64,000 nucleotides of DNA, taken from Nocardia jiangxiensis NBRC 101359 (GTDB taxonomy: Bacteria; Actinomycetota; Actinomycetes; Mycobacteriales; Mycobacteriaceae). The translations under genes were made by a program, and so were the position numbers. The DNA lies in assembly GCF_000308615.1 (NCBI RefSeq), contig NZ_BAGB01000054.1, positions 62,001 to 126,000 on the forward strand, read 5' to 3'. The notes under the pieces are model-generated. The model did not search any database, had not been told where the DNA came from, and saw nothing but the letters and a program-made list of their open reading frames with translations. This document shows, piece after piece, positions 49,758 to 58,565 of this stretch; positions within the stretch are counted from its first letter, which is position 1; each line of letters begins with the position of its first letter.

Positions 49758-51233
49758 TCAGGCAATCGGTCCGCGCGCCGCCTCGTAGGCCGCGCCGACG
49801 CGGTACAGGCGGTCATCGGCCATGGCGGGAGCCATGATCTGCAGGCCGACCGGCAGATTGTCGTCCGCGCTGAGCCTCGACGGGACCGACATGGCGCAGT
49901 GCCCGGCCAGGTTGGTCGGCAGCGTGCACAGGTCGGACAGGTACATCGCGAGCGGATCGTTGACCTTCTCCCCCAGCTTCCAGGGGGTGAACGGGCTGGT
50001 CGGCGAGACCAGGACGTCGACCTGCTCGTAGGCGCGGTCGAAATCCTGCGCGATCAGGGTGCGCACCTGCAGCGCCTTGCCGTAGTACGCGTCGTAGTAT
50101 CCGGCGGACAGCGCGTAGGTGCCGATCATGATGCGGCGCTTGACCTCCGGGCCGAATCCGGCCTCACGGGTGGCGGCCATGACCTGCTCGGCGCTGTGCT
50201 GACCGTCGTCGCTGACGCGCAATCCGTACCGCATCGCGTCGAAACGCGCCAGGTTCGAGGAGACCTCACTGGGCAGGATCAGGTAGTAGGCGGCCAGCGC
50301 GTGCTCGAAGTTCGGGCACGACACCTCCAGCACATCCGCACCCAGATCCTTCAGCGCGGCGACGGCGGCGTCGAAGGAGGCCAGCACGCCGGGCTGATAG
50401 CTGTCCGAATGCAGCTCCTTGACCACGCCGACCTTCAGACCGCTCAGATCCCCCCGCGCGCCTTCGCGAGCCGCGGCCACCACGCCGGGAACCGGCGCGT
50501 TGCGGGAGGTCGAATCCTTCGGGTCGTATCCGGCGATGACCTCGTGCAGCAGCGCGGTATCCAGCACCGTACGCCCGCACGGACCACCCTGATCCAGCGA
50601 GGACGCGCACGCGACCAGGCCGTATCGCGACACCGTGCCGTAGGTCGGCTTGGTGCCCACGGTGGCGGTGACCGCGGCGGGCTGGCGAATCGATCCGCCG
50701 GTGTCGGTGCCGATGGCCAGCGGAGCCTGATACGAGGCCAGCGCGGCAGCCGAACCGCCACCCGAACCGCCCGGAATCCGCTCGGTGTCCCACGGGTTGC
50801 GGGTCGGGCCGTAGGCGGAGTTCTCCGTCGACGAACCCATCGCGAATTCGTCCATATTGGTCTTACCGATGATCGGGATGCCCGCGGCGCGCAGCTTGCT
50901 CGTCACCGTCGCGTCGTACGGCGACACCCAACCCTCGAGGATCTTCGACCCGCAGGTGGTGGGCATGTCAGTGGTGGTGAACACATCCTTCAGCGCCAGC
51001 GGCACACCGGCCAGCGCCGAGGCCACCTCGCCGGCGGCGATCGCGCGGTCCACCTCGGCCGCGGTCAGCAGCGCCTGCTCACCCGCGACGTGCAGGAAGG
51101 CGTTCAACTCCCCGTCCACCTCGGCGATGCGCTGCAGATGCGCCTCGGTGACCTGCACCGAAGACACCTCGCGGGCGTGGATCTTCTCCGCCAGCTCGGC
51201 CGCGGACAACCGGGTCAGATCGGCCTCGCTCAT
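49758..51233 (-). CDS. gatA: Aspartyl/glutamyl-tRNA amidotransferase subunit A
   Basis: A 491-residue amidase subunit that releases ammonia from glutamine for tRNA-dependent amidation. The Lys-cisSer-Ser triad is visible in LAGVPLALKDVFTT (Lys), GGSGGGSAAALA and GTDTGGSIRQPA. The ATG at 51233 overlaps the gatC stop by four bases. The C-terminal end, AAYEAARGPIA, is close to where other GatA proteins end. Confidence 0.97.
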   Translation of the reverse strand: MSEADLTRLSAAELAEKIHAREVSSVQVTEAHLQRIAEVDGELNAFLHVAGEQALLTAAEVDRAIAAGEVASALAGVPLALKDVFTTTDMPTTCGSKILEGWVSPYDATVTSKLRAAGIPIIGKTNMDEFAMGSSTENSAYGPTRNPWDTERIPGGSGGGSAAALASYQAPLAIGTDTGGSIRQPAAVTATVGTKPTYGTVSRYGLVACASSLDQGGPCGRTVLDTALLHEVIAGYDPKDSTSRNAPVPGVVAAAREGARGDLSGLKVGVVKELHSDSYQPGVLASFDAAVAALKDLGADVLEVSCPNFEHALAAYYLILPSEVSSNLARFDAMRYGLRVSDDGQHSAEQVMAATREAGFGPEVKRRIMIGTYALSAGYYDAYYGKALQVRTLIAQDFDRAYEQVDVLVSPTSPFTPWKLGEKVNDPLAMYLSDLCTLPTNLAGHCAMSVPSRLSADDNLPVGLQIMAPAMADDRLYRVGAAYEAARGPIA

Positions 51234-51526
51234 TCGCCCTCCCCCAGAATCTGCGGAACCATGAACCGCTGCTCGTCGACCGCCGGAGCGCCCGAGAGCG
51301 CCTCGTCGGGCGTCAGGCAATCCACCGGCACATCCGCACGAGTCACATTCGTGGTCGGATTCGGCGCCGCGGTGGCGGGAACATCGGCGGCGACCTCGGA
51401 GATCACCTGGACGTGGCTCAGGATCGAATCCAGCTGGCCCGCATACAGGTCGAGCTCTTCGTCGGTCAGAGCGAGCCGGGACAACCGGGCGAGGTGTGCA
51501 ACCTCGTCGCGGGAGATGGCGGGCAC
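51230..51526 (-). CDS. gatC: Aspartyl/glutamyl-tRNA amidotransferase subunit C
   Basis: A 98-residue subunit that wraps around and stabilises GatA. It begins (GTG) VPAISRDEVAHLARLSRLALTDEELD and ends with QRFMVPQILGEGE, as in other GatC proteins (ATRxDxV-type tail replaced by FMVPQIL). AAAGGGG lies upstream of the GTG at 51526. It overlaps gatA by four bases and is divergent from the ACT protein gene. Confidence 0.95.
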   Translation of the reverse strand: MPAISRDEVAHLARLSRLALTDEELDLYAGQLDSILSHVQVISEVAADVPATAAPNPTTNVTRADVPVDCLTPDEALSGAPAVDEQRFMVPQILGEGE

Positions 51527-51889
51527 CGCGGGACCCCTTTCGGCAGGTTCGAACGTGGAACAGGTCCGGCATCGAGACGATCGCGCCGGTTGGCACAGAT
51601 AGCCTAGCGAGTCGGCCTCCACACCCCACGCACAGGAGGCTGGATCTTCGGCCTCCGCTCAGCTACGACCGGGCCGGAGCCCGTCAAACCGACCTTCGGG
51701 CGGACATTCGGTTGACCGCTCAACGTCCACACGGCTTCGGTGGCACGAACGGCCGATGAGGATCACAATGCGAGTGATGTAGGTCACCGCGGATACTTCG
51801 AGTCGATTGCCCGGCATTGCGGGTGTAAAGATGACCAGGCTCGGGTACCCGTCCGAAAGTTTCGGTCGCACAGGAAGGAAGGAACGCAC

Positions 51890-52540
51890 GTGTCATTTCT
51901 GCTCCGCGTGCAACTTCCGGATCGCCCAGGAAGTCTCGGATCTCTTGCCCTCGCCTTGGGCTCGGTAGGCGCGGACATTCTCTCACTCGACGTAGTCGAC
52001 CGCGGGGCCGGTTACGCCATCGACGACATCGTCGTCGAGGTCACCCCGGGCGCCCTGCCCGACACGTTGATCACTGCGGCCGAATCGATCGAGGACGTCC
52101 GCGTCGATTCCCTGCGCCCGTATTCGGGGGTGCTGGACACCCATCGCGAACTCGAGCTGATCGACCAGGTCGCCGGGGCGCGCGACGATCGACTACAGGT
52201 GCTCGTCGACGGCGTGCCGCGGGTGCTGCGCGTCGGCTGGTGCACGGTCCTGGACATGGGTCCGCAGGGCGCGTACCGGCTGGTCGGCAGCCAGAGCGCA
52301 CCCGAGACCCAGGCGGCAACGGCTCCCTGGATGCCCCTGGAGAAGCCGGTCGCCCTGGACGGCGAGGCCGACTGGGTGCCGCAGATCTGGAAGGACATGG
52401 ACACCAAGCTGGCCGCCGCACCGCTCGGCAACACCGGCAAGGTGCTGATGCTCGGTCGCCCCGGCGGGCCCGACTTCCGTCCCTCCGAAATCGCCCGGCT
52501 GGGTTACCTTTCCGGCATCGTCGCCACCGCCCTGGGCTGA
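51890..52540 (+). CDS. ACT-domain protein (Rv3013-like)
   Basis: A 216-residue protein with an N-terminal ACT domain, FLLRVQLPDRPGSLGSLALALGSVGADILSLDVVD (residues 3-75). The rest is not a known catalytic domain, although homologues of M. tuberculosis Rv3013 share it (VGWCTVLDMGPQGAYRLVGSQSAPE). A GTG at 51890 has AAGGAAGGA upstream. Its position next to gatC and ligA matches the M. tuberculosis order. It probably binds an amino acid and regulates a partner that is not identified. Confidence 0.88.
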   Translation: MSFLLRVQLPDRPGSLGSLALALGSVGADILSLDVVDRGAGYAIDDIVVEVTPGALPDTLITAAESIEDVRVDSLRPYSGVLDTHRELELIDQVAGARDDRLQVLVDGVPRVLRVGWCTVLDMGPQGAYRLVGSQSAPETQAATAPWMPLEKPVALDGEADWVPQIWKDMDTKLAAAPLGNTGKVLMLGRPGGPDFRPSEIARLGYLSGIVATALG

Positions 52541-52583
52541 ACGCCCGGTCCGGCTCTCGACGCGATCGACGAAATGCGAAGGG

Positions 52584-53132
52584 CTACAACGCCAGACGCA
52601 TGACGGTCAGCTGCAGGCCCGAATCGGTCGCCCAATCCCGTTCGGGCACATGAGCGAAGCCGATTCGGTCGTACATCCGACGGGCGTCGGCCATGCCCGG
52701 CATGGTCGTGAGCACCACCGCGTCGAAACCCTCCGCTCGCGCGGTATCGATGACCGCGCGCACGAGCGCGGCTCCGATGCCGCCGCCGCGGGCCTGCGGA
52801 TCTACCGCGAGCATCCGGAATTCCAGCTCGCCCGGCCGGGCGATGTCGGCGAACGGCGTCCCCGGACGCGCGATCGTCACCGAGCCGAGCACCTGCCCGG
52901 CCCGGGAGGCGACCAGCACCAGCGCCGAGCGCACCCGCGTTGCGGTGTCGAAAAGCTCTGCAACATAAGTACTCTCGGCGTGCACATGCCCCTCGCCGAT
53001 GTAGACGCCGACGGTCAGCGCGCCGATATCGGCGAACTCCTCCTCGCGTGCCGAACGGATCTCGACCTGTTCGGGTGCGAGATCGGCTCGGCTGCGTTCG
53101 GGCGTGGTTCCCGCGGGCCGTCCCGGGTTCAT
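52584..53132 (-). CDS. GNAT-family N-acetyltransferase
   Basis: A 182-residue acetyl-CoA-dependent transferase. The pantetheine-binding motif is LEFRMLAVDPQARGGGIGAALVRAVIDTA (Q/RxxGxG/A as RGGGIG). YDRIGFAHVPERD, the last beta strand of the fold, follows. The first 25 residues are polar and variable. Its ATG shares one base with the ligA TAA (TAATG), so it is translated with ligA. Substrate unknown. Confidence 0.9.
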   Translation of the reverse strand: MNPGRPAGTTPERSRADLAPEQVEIRSAREEEFADIGALTVGVYIGEGHVHAESTYVAELFDTATRVRSALVLVASRAGQVLGSVTIARPGTPFADIARPGELEFRMLAVDPQARGGGIGAALVRAVIDTARAEGFDAVVLTTMPGMADARRMYDRIGFAHVPERDWATDSGLQLTVMRLAL

Positions 53133-55276
53133 TACTCGTCCTCGCTCTCGTCCGCATCCGGCTGCGGCGGTGTCACCGCCTCGGGGCCGCTCTCCAGCAA
53201 CGTACGGAATCCGTCCTCGTCCAGGATCGGCACCCCGAGCTCCTCGGCCTTGGCCGCCTTGGAACCGGGTGCGTCGCCGATGACGACGAAGGCGGTCTTC
53301 TTCGAGACCGATCCGGCCGCCTTACCGCCGCGCACCAGAATCGCCTCCTTGGCCTCGTCGCGCGAAAAGCCTTGCAGCGAACCGGTGACCACGATGGACA
53401 GGCCCTCGAGGTTGCGTTCGATGGAGGTGTCGCGCTCGTCCTGCATGCGCACCCCCGCGGCGCGCCACTTCTCGACGATGGCGCGATGCCAGTCGACGGT
53501 GAACCATTCGATCAGGGCCGCCGCGATGGTCGGGCCGACGCCGTCGACCGCGGCCAACTCCTCGCCCGCTGCCTGTTCGATCCGTTCCATACTGCCGAGC
53601 TCGGCGGCCAGGGCGCGCGCCGCGGTCGGCCCGACGTGCCGGATGGACAGGGCCACCAGCACCCGCCACAGCGGCCGGTCCTTGGCCGAATCCAGATTCT
53701 GCAGCAGGCGGCGGCCGTTGGCCGAGAGGCTGCCGTCCTTGTTGACGAAAAGCGTTGTGCTGAGCAGCTTTTCCTCGGACAGGTCGAACAGGTCGCCCTC
53801 GTCGGTGATGACACCGGACTCGAGCAGATCGACCGCGGCCTCGTAGCCCAGCGATTCGATGTCGAACGCACCCCGCCCGGCCATGTGGAACACCCGCTCG
53901 CGCAGCTGCGCCGGACAGTGCTGCTGATTCGGACAGCGGATGTCGGCGTCGCCCTCCTTCTCGGGGGCCAGTTCGGTGCCGCATTCGGGGCAGTGCGTCG
54001 GCATCACGAACGCGCGCTCGGACCCGTCGCGCGTATCGACCACCGGCCCGAGCACCTCGGGGATCACGTCACCGGCCTTGCGGATGGTCACCGTATCGCC
54101 GATCAGCACGCCCTTGCGCACGACCTCGGCGGCATTGTGCAGGGTGGCCATCGCGACGGTCGAGCCCGCGATGGCGACCGGTTCCATCACCGCGAACGGC
54201 GTGACCCGGCCGGTGCGACCGACGTTGACCTGAATATCACGCAGCGTCGTGGTGGCCTCCTCCGGCGGATATTTGTAGGCGATCGCCCAGCGCGGGGCAC
54301 GCGAGGTCGACCCGAGCCTGCGCTGCAACGCGATCTCATCGATCTTGATGACCTGGCCGTCGATCTCGTGCTCGATATCGTGCCGATGCTCACCCCAGTA
54401 CGCGATGCGCTCGAGCACCGCATCGGCCCCCTGCACCCGCACGGTGTGCGCGGACACCGGCAAGCCCCACGCGACCAGCGCCTGATATGCCTCGTACTGC
54501 GAGGCCGGGCTGAAACCTGCCATCCGGCCGAAGCCGTGACAGATCATCCGCAGCCGCCGCCGGGAGGTGACCGCCGGATCCTTCTGCCGCAGCGAACCGG
54601 CCGCGGTATTGCGCGGATTCGCGTACGGCGCTTTACCTTCCGCGACGATGGCGGCGTTCAGATTCTCGAAGTCCTCGAGCCGGAAGTACACCTCACCACG
54701 CACCTCGAGCAGTTCGGGGACCGGGAACTCCGCGGTGGGGGTGAGTTCGGTGGGGATGTCCTCGATGGTGCGGGCATTGAGCGTGACGTCCTCACCGGTG
54801 CGGCCGTCGCCGCGGGTCGCGCCGCGCACCAGCCGGCCGTTCTCGTAGACGAGGTTGAGTGCGACGCCGTCGATCTTCACCTCGCAGACGTAGTGGATGT
54901 CCGGACCGGTCTCGGCCTCCACCCGGCTGATCCAGGTGCGCATCTCCTCGGCGTCGAACACGTTGTCCAGCGACAGCATCCGCTCGAGGTGGTCCACCGC
55001 GGTGAATTCGGTGGCGAAACCGCCGCCGACCAGCTGCGTCGGCGAATCGGGGGCGCGCAGGTCCGGATGCGTCTCCTCGAGGGCCAGCAGGCGCTGGAAC
55101 AGCGCGTCGAACTCGCCGTCGGAGATGATCGGCGCATCGCGCACGTAATAGCGGAACTGATGTTCGCGCACCTGCTCGGCCAGCTCCTGCCACTGCAGCC
55201 GCTCATCTCCGGTGGCCGCGCTGATCCCGCTACCGGATACCTCCGATGTCACCGATTCCCTGGTCAGCTCGTTCAC
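53132..55276 (-). CDS. ligA: NAD+-dependent DNA ligase
   Basis: A 714-residue LigA that joins nicks in duplex DNA using NAD+. Domain Ia has REHQFRYYVRDAPIISDGEFD. The nucleotidyltransferase active-site Lys is in CEVKIDGVALNLVYE (KxDG). The zinc finger is CPECG-x13-C-x5-C in the region starting THCPECGTELAPEKEG. Helix-hairpin-helix repeats and a C-terminal BRCT domain (about 610-690, LEGLSIVVTGSLQGFSRDEA) follow. The end is an acidic tail, DADESEDE. A GTG at 55276 is the likely start; homologues begin near there. Confidence 0.96.
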   Translation of the reverse strand: MNELTRESVTSEVSGSGISAATGDERLQWQELAEQVREHQFRYYVRDAPIISDGEFDALFQRLLALEETHPDLRAPDSPTQLVGGGFATEFTAVDHLERMLSLDNVFDAEEMRTWISRVEAETGPDIHYVCEVKIDGVALNLVYENGRLVRGATRGDGRTGEDVTLNARTIEDIPTELTPTAEFPVPELLEVRGEVYFRLEDFENLNAAIVAEGKAPYANPRNTAAGSLRQKDPAVTSRRRLRMICHGFGRMAGFSPASQYEAYQALVAWGLPVSAHTVRVQGADAVLERIAYWGEHRHDIEHEIDGQVIKIDEIALQRRLGSTSRAPRWAIAYKYPPEEATTTLRDIQVNVGRTGRVTPFAVMEPVAIAGSTVAMATLHNAAEVVRKGVLIGDTVTIRKAGDVIPEVLGPVVDTRDGSERAFVMPTHCPECGTELAPEKEGDADIRCPNQQHCPAQLRERVFHMAGRGAFDIESLGYEAAVDLLESGVITDEGDLFDLSEEKLLSTTLFVNKDGSLSANGRRLLQNLDSAKDRPLWRVLVALSIRHVGPTAARALAAELGSMERIEQAAGEELAAVDGVGPTIAAALIEWFTVDWHRAIVEKWRAAGVRMQDERDTSIERNLEGLSIVVTGSLQGFSRDEAKEAILVRGGKAAGSVSKKTAFVVIGDAPGSKAAKAEELGVPILDEDGFRTLLESGPEAVTPPQPDADESEDE

Positions 55277-55433
55277 GGGTCGAACATTAGCCGAACCCAC
55301 CGACACCGAGCGCGACCTGCGTCGACCTCGCGGAGTGCGGCATGTCCGACACCGGCCCGGGCCGACCGATGGTCGACTTCCTCCGGCCATTGTTCCGATT
55401 CGAAACCCGTTGCAGGTCTTGTATCTTGACACT

Positions 55434-56219
55434 ATGTCGCCAACGTCCGACGTAGATCCGAGTGTGCCGCACATCGCCCGGATGTACGACTACTACCTGG
55501 GTGGAAAAGACCACTACCAGGTCGATGCCGAGGCCGCCGAGAAGGTGCTCGAGGCGCTGCCCGCCGTCCGGATCGCCGCCCAGGCGAATCGCGGTTTCAT
55601 GCATCGCGCGACGCGGTATCTGGCCGCTGAGGCAGGTGTGCGTCAATTCCTCGACATCGGCACCGGCATCCCGACCGAACCCAACCTCCATCAGATCGCG
55701 CAGGAACAGGTCCCCAGCGCGCGGGTCGTCTACGCGGACAACGACCCGCTCGTGCTCGCCCACGCGCGCGCCCTGATGAAGGGAACCCCCGAAGGTCGCA
55801 CCAACTACATCCAGGCCGACGCCACCCGCCCGCAGGAGATCCTCGACGCCGCACGCGCCACCCTGGATTTCACCCAGCCGATCGGGTTGTCGGTGATCGC
55901 GTTGATGAATTTCGTGCCCGACGCGTACGAGATCATCACCACCCTCACAGCCGCGCTCGCCCCCGGATCGCACCTGGTCATGACGCATCTGACGGCGGAT
56001 TTCGATCCGGAGGGAGTCGCCGCCACCGCAACGGTGTACCGGGACCGCGGAATGCATTGCCAGCCACGAAACCGAAGCGAGATCGCCCAATTCTTCGACG
56101 GCCTCGAACTACTCGAGCCCGGAGTGGTGCCGATCCACCGCTGGCGAGCACCCGTCGAACCGCCGAAGTCGAGGGACGCCCAAGTTCCCGGTTACGCAGC
56201 CGTGGCCCGGAAGCCTTGA
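55434..56219 (+). CDS. SAM-dependent methyltransferase of the PF04672 (DUF574) family, copy 2
   Basis: A 261-residue paralogue of the protein at 40590-41396. It has IARMYDYYLGGKDHYQVDAEAAEKV, FLDIGTGIPTEPNLHQIAQ, ADNDPLVLAHARAL and the end PGYAAVARKP. The two share most of their sequence by eye, so they arose by duplication or repeated transfer. The ATG at 55434 has no clear ribosome site, so leaderless or weak initiation is possible. It is divergent from ligA, about 158 bases away. Confidence 0.92.
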   Translation: MSPTSDVDPSVPHIARMYDYYLGGKDHYQVDAEAAEKVLEALPAVRIAAQANRGFMHRATRYLAAEAGVRQFLDIGTGIPTEPNLHQIAQEQVPSARVVYADNDPLVLAHARALMKGTPEGRTNYIQADATRPQEILDAARATLDFTQPIGLSVIALMNFVPDAYEIITTLTAALAPGSHLVMTHLTADFDPEGVAATATVYRDRGMHCQPRNRSEIAQFFDGLELLEPGVVPIHRWRAPVEPPKSRDAQVPGYAAVARKP

Positions 56220-56301
56220 TTCGCGGCGGAGTGAGCACGATCCGTTCCCGCCGTGAAAACGCGGCGGGAACACCACCCCCACCGCGCAGGTTGGAGACCT
56301 T

Positions 56302-56721
56302 ATGGAACTCGCCACCGCCCTGGACTTCGCCCGCACCCACACCCGCTCGGTCCTGACGACGATCCGCCGCAACGGACGCCCCCAACTGTCGAACGTCACG
56401 CACTGGCTCGCCGACGACGGCCTCATCCGCATCTCGATCACCGCCGACCGGGCCAAATACGTCAACCTGCTCCGCGAGCCGTGGGCCGCGCTGCACATCA
56501 CCCGCGAGGATTTCTGGGCCTACGCGGTGATCGAAGGCGACGTCGAACTCACGCCCGTCGCCGCCGACCCCGACGACGCCACCGTCGCCGAACTGATCGA
56601 CTACTACCGCGCCCTGTCCGGCGAACACCCGGACTGGGACGACTACCGCCGCGCCATGGTCGCCGACCGCCGAGCGATCGTCCGGATCACCCCCACCCGC
56701 GCCTACGGCATGCTCCCCTGA
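56302..56721 (+). CDS. PPOX-class F420/FMN-dependent oxidoreductase-like protein
   Basis: A 139-residue split-barrel protein. The family pattern is clear: ALDFARTHTRSVLTTIRRNGRPQLSNVTHWL, ITADRAKYVNLLREPWAALHI, and VEGDVEL-like strand IEGDVELTPVAADPDD. It resembles TIGR03618-type enzymes that reduce their substrates with F420H2 in actinobacteria. The last strand is IVRITPTRAYGM. It follows the methyltransferase gene by 82 bases in the same direction and may be co-transcribed. Confidence 0.88.
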   Translation: MELATALDFARTHTRSVLTTIRRNGRPQLSNVTHWLADDGLIRISITADRAKYVNLLREPWAALHITREDFWAYAVIEGDVELTPVAADPDDATVAELIDYYRALSGEHPDWDDYRRAMVADRRAIVRITPTRAYGMLP

Positions 56722-56787
56722 TCAGAATCGCCTGCACCACTGCCGATCGACACGGCGATCCGCACAGCCCGGCCCGAATCATCGGTG

Positions 56788-57564
56788 TCAGAATCCCTCA
56801 CTGCCGCAGATGTTTTCGAGTTCGGATCTGCACAGAGCGCGCACGCTTTCGATGGCGTCGCGTAGCGCCTGCGGGTCGGTGGTGAGTGATTCGACGATCT
56901 CATCTATCGCCGTGAGCCCGGCTCGGGTGAGCAGCGACTTCTCGTTGGTGATCCATTCGGCGCGGGCGGCGAGGATGGCGTGGGCGAAACAGGATGCGGC
57001 TACTGCGATCTGACCGGCACAGGGGGTGAGGCGGCCGTGCGGGGCGTGGTTGGCGGCGGCGTAGTCGAGGGTCATTTCGGCCTGCGCCGCCCAGGTGCGT
57101 GGTGCGTTGCGGCGCAAGGCTTCCGGGTAGGCGGGACGCGGAAGTGAGCCGCACAGCACACGATTGATCGCAAGCTCGGCGACGACCAGATAGGTGGGGA
57201 TGCCGGCGAGATGGAAGGCCAGTGGTTCGATCCGGAATCTGCCCGACTCGGCCGCGCGCAGTTGGGCATCCACCACGTCCAGGTCGCGGTAGTGCACGTC
57301 GACGCGGCGGTCCTCGATGGTCAGCCAGGCGCCGCCGTTGAAGACGCCGCCGCCCCATTCGCCCAGTTCGGAGACTTGTCCGGGCCATCCGACCGCCGCC
57401 AGGTCCGCCGGGGCGAAGGCGCCGCGATAGTAGATCGCCAGATCCCAGTCGCTGTCGGGGCGGGCGGTGCCCTGCGCCCGCGAGCCGCCCAGCGCCACCG
57501 CGGTGACGCCCGGCAGCGCGAACAGCGTGTCGGCGGTCGTGTTCAGGAATGTCTCGTCATCCAC
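56788..57564 (-). CDS. Nucleotidyltransferase-domain protein (aminoglycoside/KNTase-like)
   Basis: A 258-residue protein. The nucleotidyltransferase motif is GGSRAQGTARPDSDWDLAIYY (GS-x9-12-D-x-D, two catalytic Asp), with a third acid in RRVDVHYRDLD. The C-terminal half is helical (PRTWAAQAEMTLDYAAANHAPHG region), as in KNTase-C or DUF4037-like enzymes. It could modify a small molecule, for example an antibiotic, or a tRNA or protein. No resistance function can be claimed from sequence alone. Confidence 0.8.
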   Translation of the reverse strand: MDDETFLNTTADTLFALPGVTAVALGGSRAQGTARPDSDWDLAIYYRGAFAPADLAAVGWPGQVSELGEWGGGVFNGGAWLTIEDRRVDVHYRDLDVVDAQLRAAESGRFRIEPLAFHLAGIPTYLVVAELAINRVLCGSLPRPAYPEALRRNAPRTWAAQAEMTLDYAAANHAPHGRLTPCAGQIAVAASCFAHAILAARAEWITNEKSLLTRAGLTAIDEIVESLTTDPQALRDAIESVRALCRSELENICGSEGF

Positions 57565-57635
57565 GCTGCACCATCCCCTGTCGCGATGAAATTCGTTCGC
57601 CGCCTTGGCATACCGCTTTCGGCGGACCTGCGCCC

Positions 57636-58445
57636 CTACGCCTGGTCGGGCTGCGGCAGTTCGGGCAGCACCTCGCCGGTTTCCAGCAGAGTCTTGAGAT
57701 TCGCCAGGATCGCGGGCCAGCCTTCGGTGATGCCCGCGAGCATCGCACTGCCCGGCCCGAACCCATTGTGCACCACGGTCAGCTTCACCTGCTCACCCAG
57801 CGGCTCGATCTCGAAGCGCACCCGTGATCGCGGCTCCTGGGACAGCTTCTCGAAATCCTCTGCGCTGAAACCGAATTCGTCAGCGAATGCCTGATCGACG
57901 GTGTGCCAGGCGTAGGACAGCAGGCGGTAGGGCTGCGCCTCGAGCACGACCTGCTCGGGGTCCTTGCCGGTCCAGCCGCGCTGGGACCAGACCATCGGTG
58001 AGCCGGGCTGCCAGTCGGTGTCGAAACTCGCACCCCAGTAGCGGCTGGTGAAGGCCGGATCGGTCAGCGCCTGCCACAGCTGACGATCGGTGGTCTTGAT
58101 GTAGGTGGTGTAGACGAATTCGTTCGAGTCGGTCATGGTCACGCTCTCCAATGTGGATTTGAGGTCGGCGAGCAGATGCACTCGCCCGCGGTCGTAGCGG
58201 TTGATCCAGCGATCGGCGATGGCGTTGATGGGCTCGGCGTTCAAATAGTGCAACTTCTCCCGGCCGCGGCGGCGGGTGCTGACCAGATTCGCCGCCTCGA
58301 GCACCGCGAGATGTTTGCTGACGGCCTGTCTGGTCATCGCCAGCCCGGCACACAGCTCGCGCAGAGTCTGGCCGTTGTCCGCGTTCAGACTGTCCAGCAA
58401 TCGGCGGCGGCTGGGATCCGCCAGGGCCTTGAACACCTCGTCCAC
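57636..58445 (-). CDS. ArsR-type helix-turn-helix fused to an SRPBCC (AHSA1) domain
   Basis: A 269-residue fusion. Residues 1-95 form an ArsR winged helix: DEVFKALADPSRRRLLDSLNADNGQT, MTRQAVSKHLAVLEAANLVSTRRRGREKLHYLN. Residues 105-260 form an activator-of-Hsp90-ATPase/SRPBCC ligand pocket: VYTTYIKTTDRQLWQALTDPAFTSRYWGASFD to ITEGWPAILANLKTLLETGE. The two parts are usually separate adjacent genes, so this is a natural one-protein version. The GTG at 58445 (VDEVFKALADP) has GGAGG eight bases upstream. It probably represses its own promoter through the palindrome at 58461-58480. Confidence 0.88.
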   Translation of the reverse strand: MDEVFKALADPSRRRLLDSLNADNGQTLRELCAGLAMTRQAVSKHLAVLEAANLVSTRRRGREKLHYLNAEPINAIADRWINRYDRGRVHLLADLKSTLESVTMTDSNEFVYTTYIKTTDRQLWQALTDPAFTSRYWGASFDTDWQPGSPMVWSQRGWTGKDPEQVVLEAQPYRLLSYAWHTVDQAFADEFGFSAEDFEKLSQEPRSRVRFEIEPLGEQVKLTVVHNGFGPGSAMLAGITEGWPAILANLKTLLETGEVLPELPQPDQA

Positions 58446-58460
58446 ATCACCATCCTCCAC

Positions 58461-58516
58461 ATGCAACCATCCGGCTGCATATTCAGACGATAGGCATCCG
58501 ATTGGTTGCCTGTCAA
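58461..58516 (-). promoter_or_regulatory. Promoter and candidate operator of the ArsR-SRPBCC gene
   Basis: On the minus strand TTGACA (58511-58516) is followed by 18 bases and TATCGT (58487-58492). The expected start site is near 58481. Directly downstream, ATGCAACCATCCGGCTGCAT (58461-58480) is an imperfect palindrome with GCAnCC/GGnTGC half-sites. Binding there would block transcription. Half-site-like GGTTGC also occurs in the spacer. Confidence 0.65.
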
Positions 58517-58565
58517 TACCGGCCCGGTGTCACCGCCTCGGACGGCGGGCGGCAGGATCACACCC

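Noticed and set aside
52940..55429. An 829-residue plus-strand frame opposite ligA
   Set aside because: Antisense shadow; ligA domains are intact on the minus strand.
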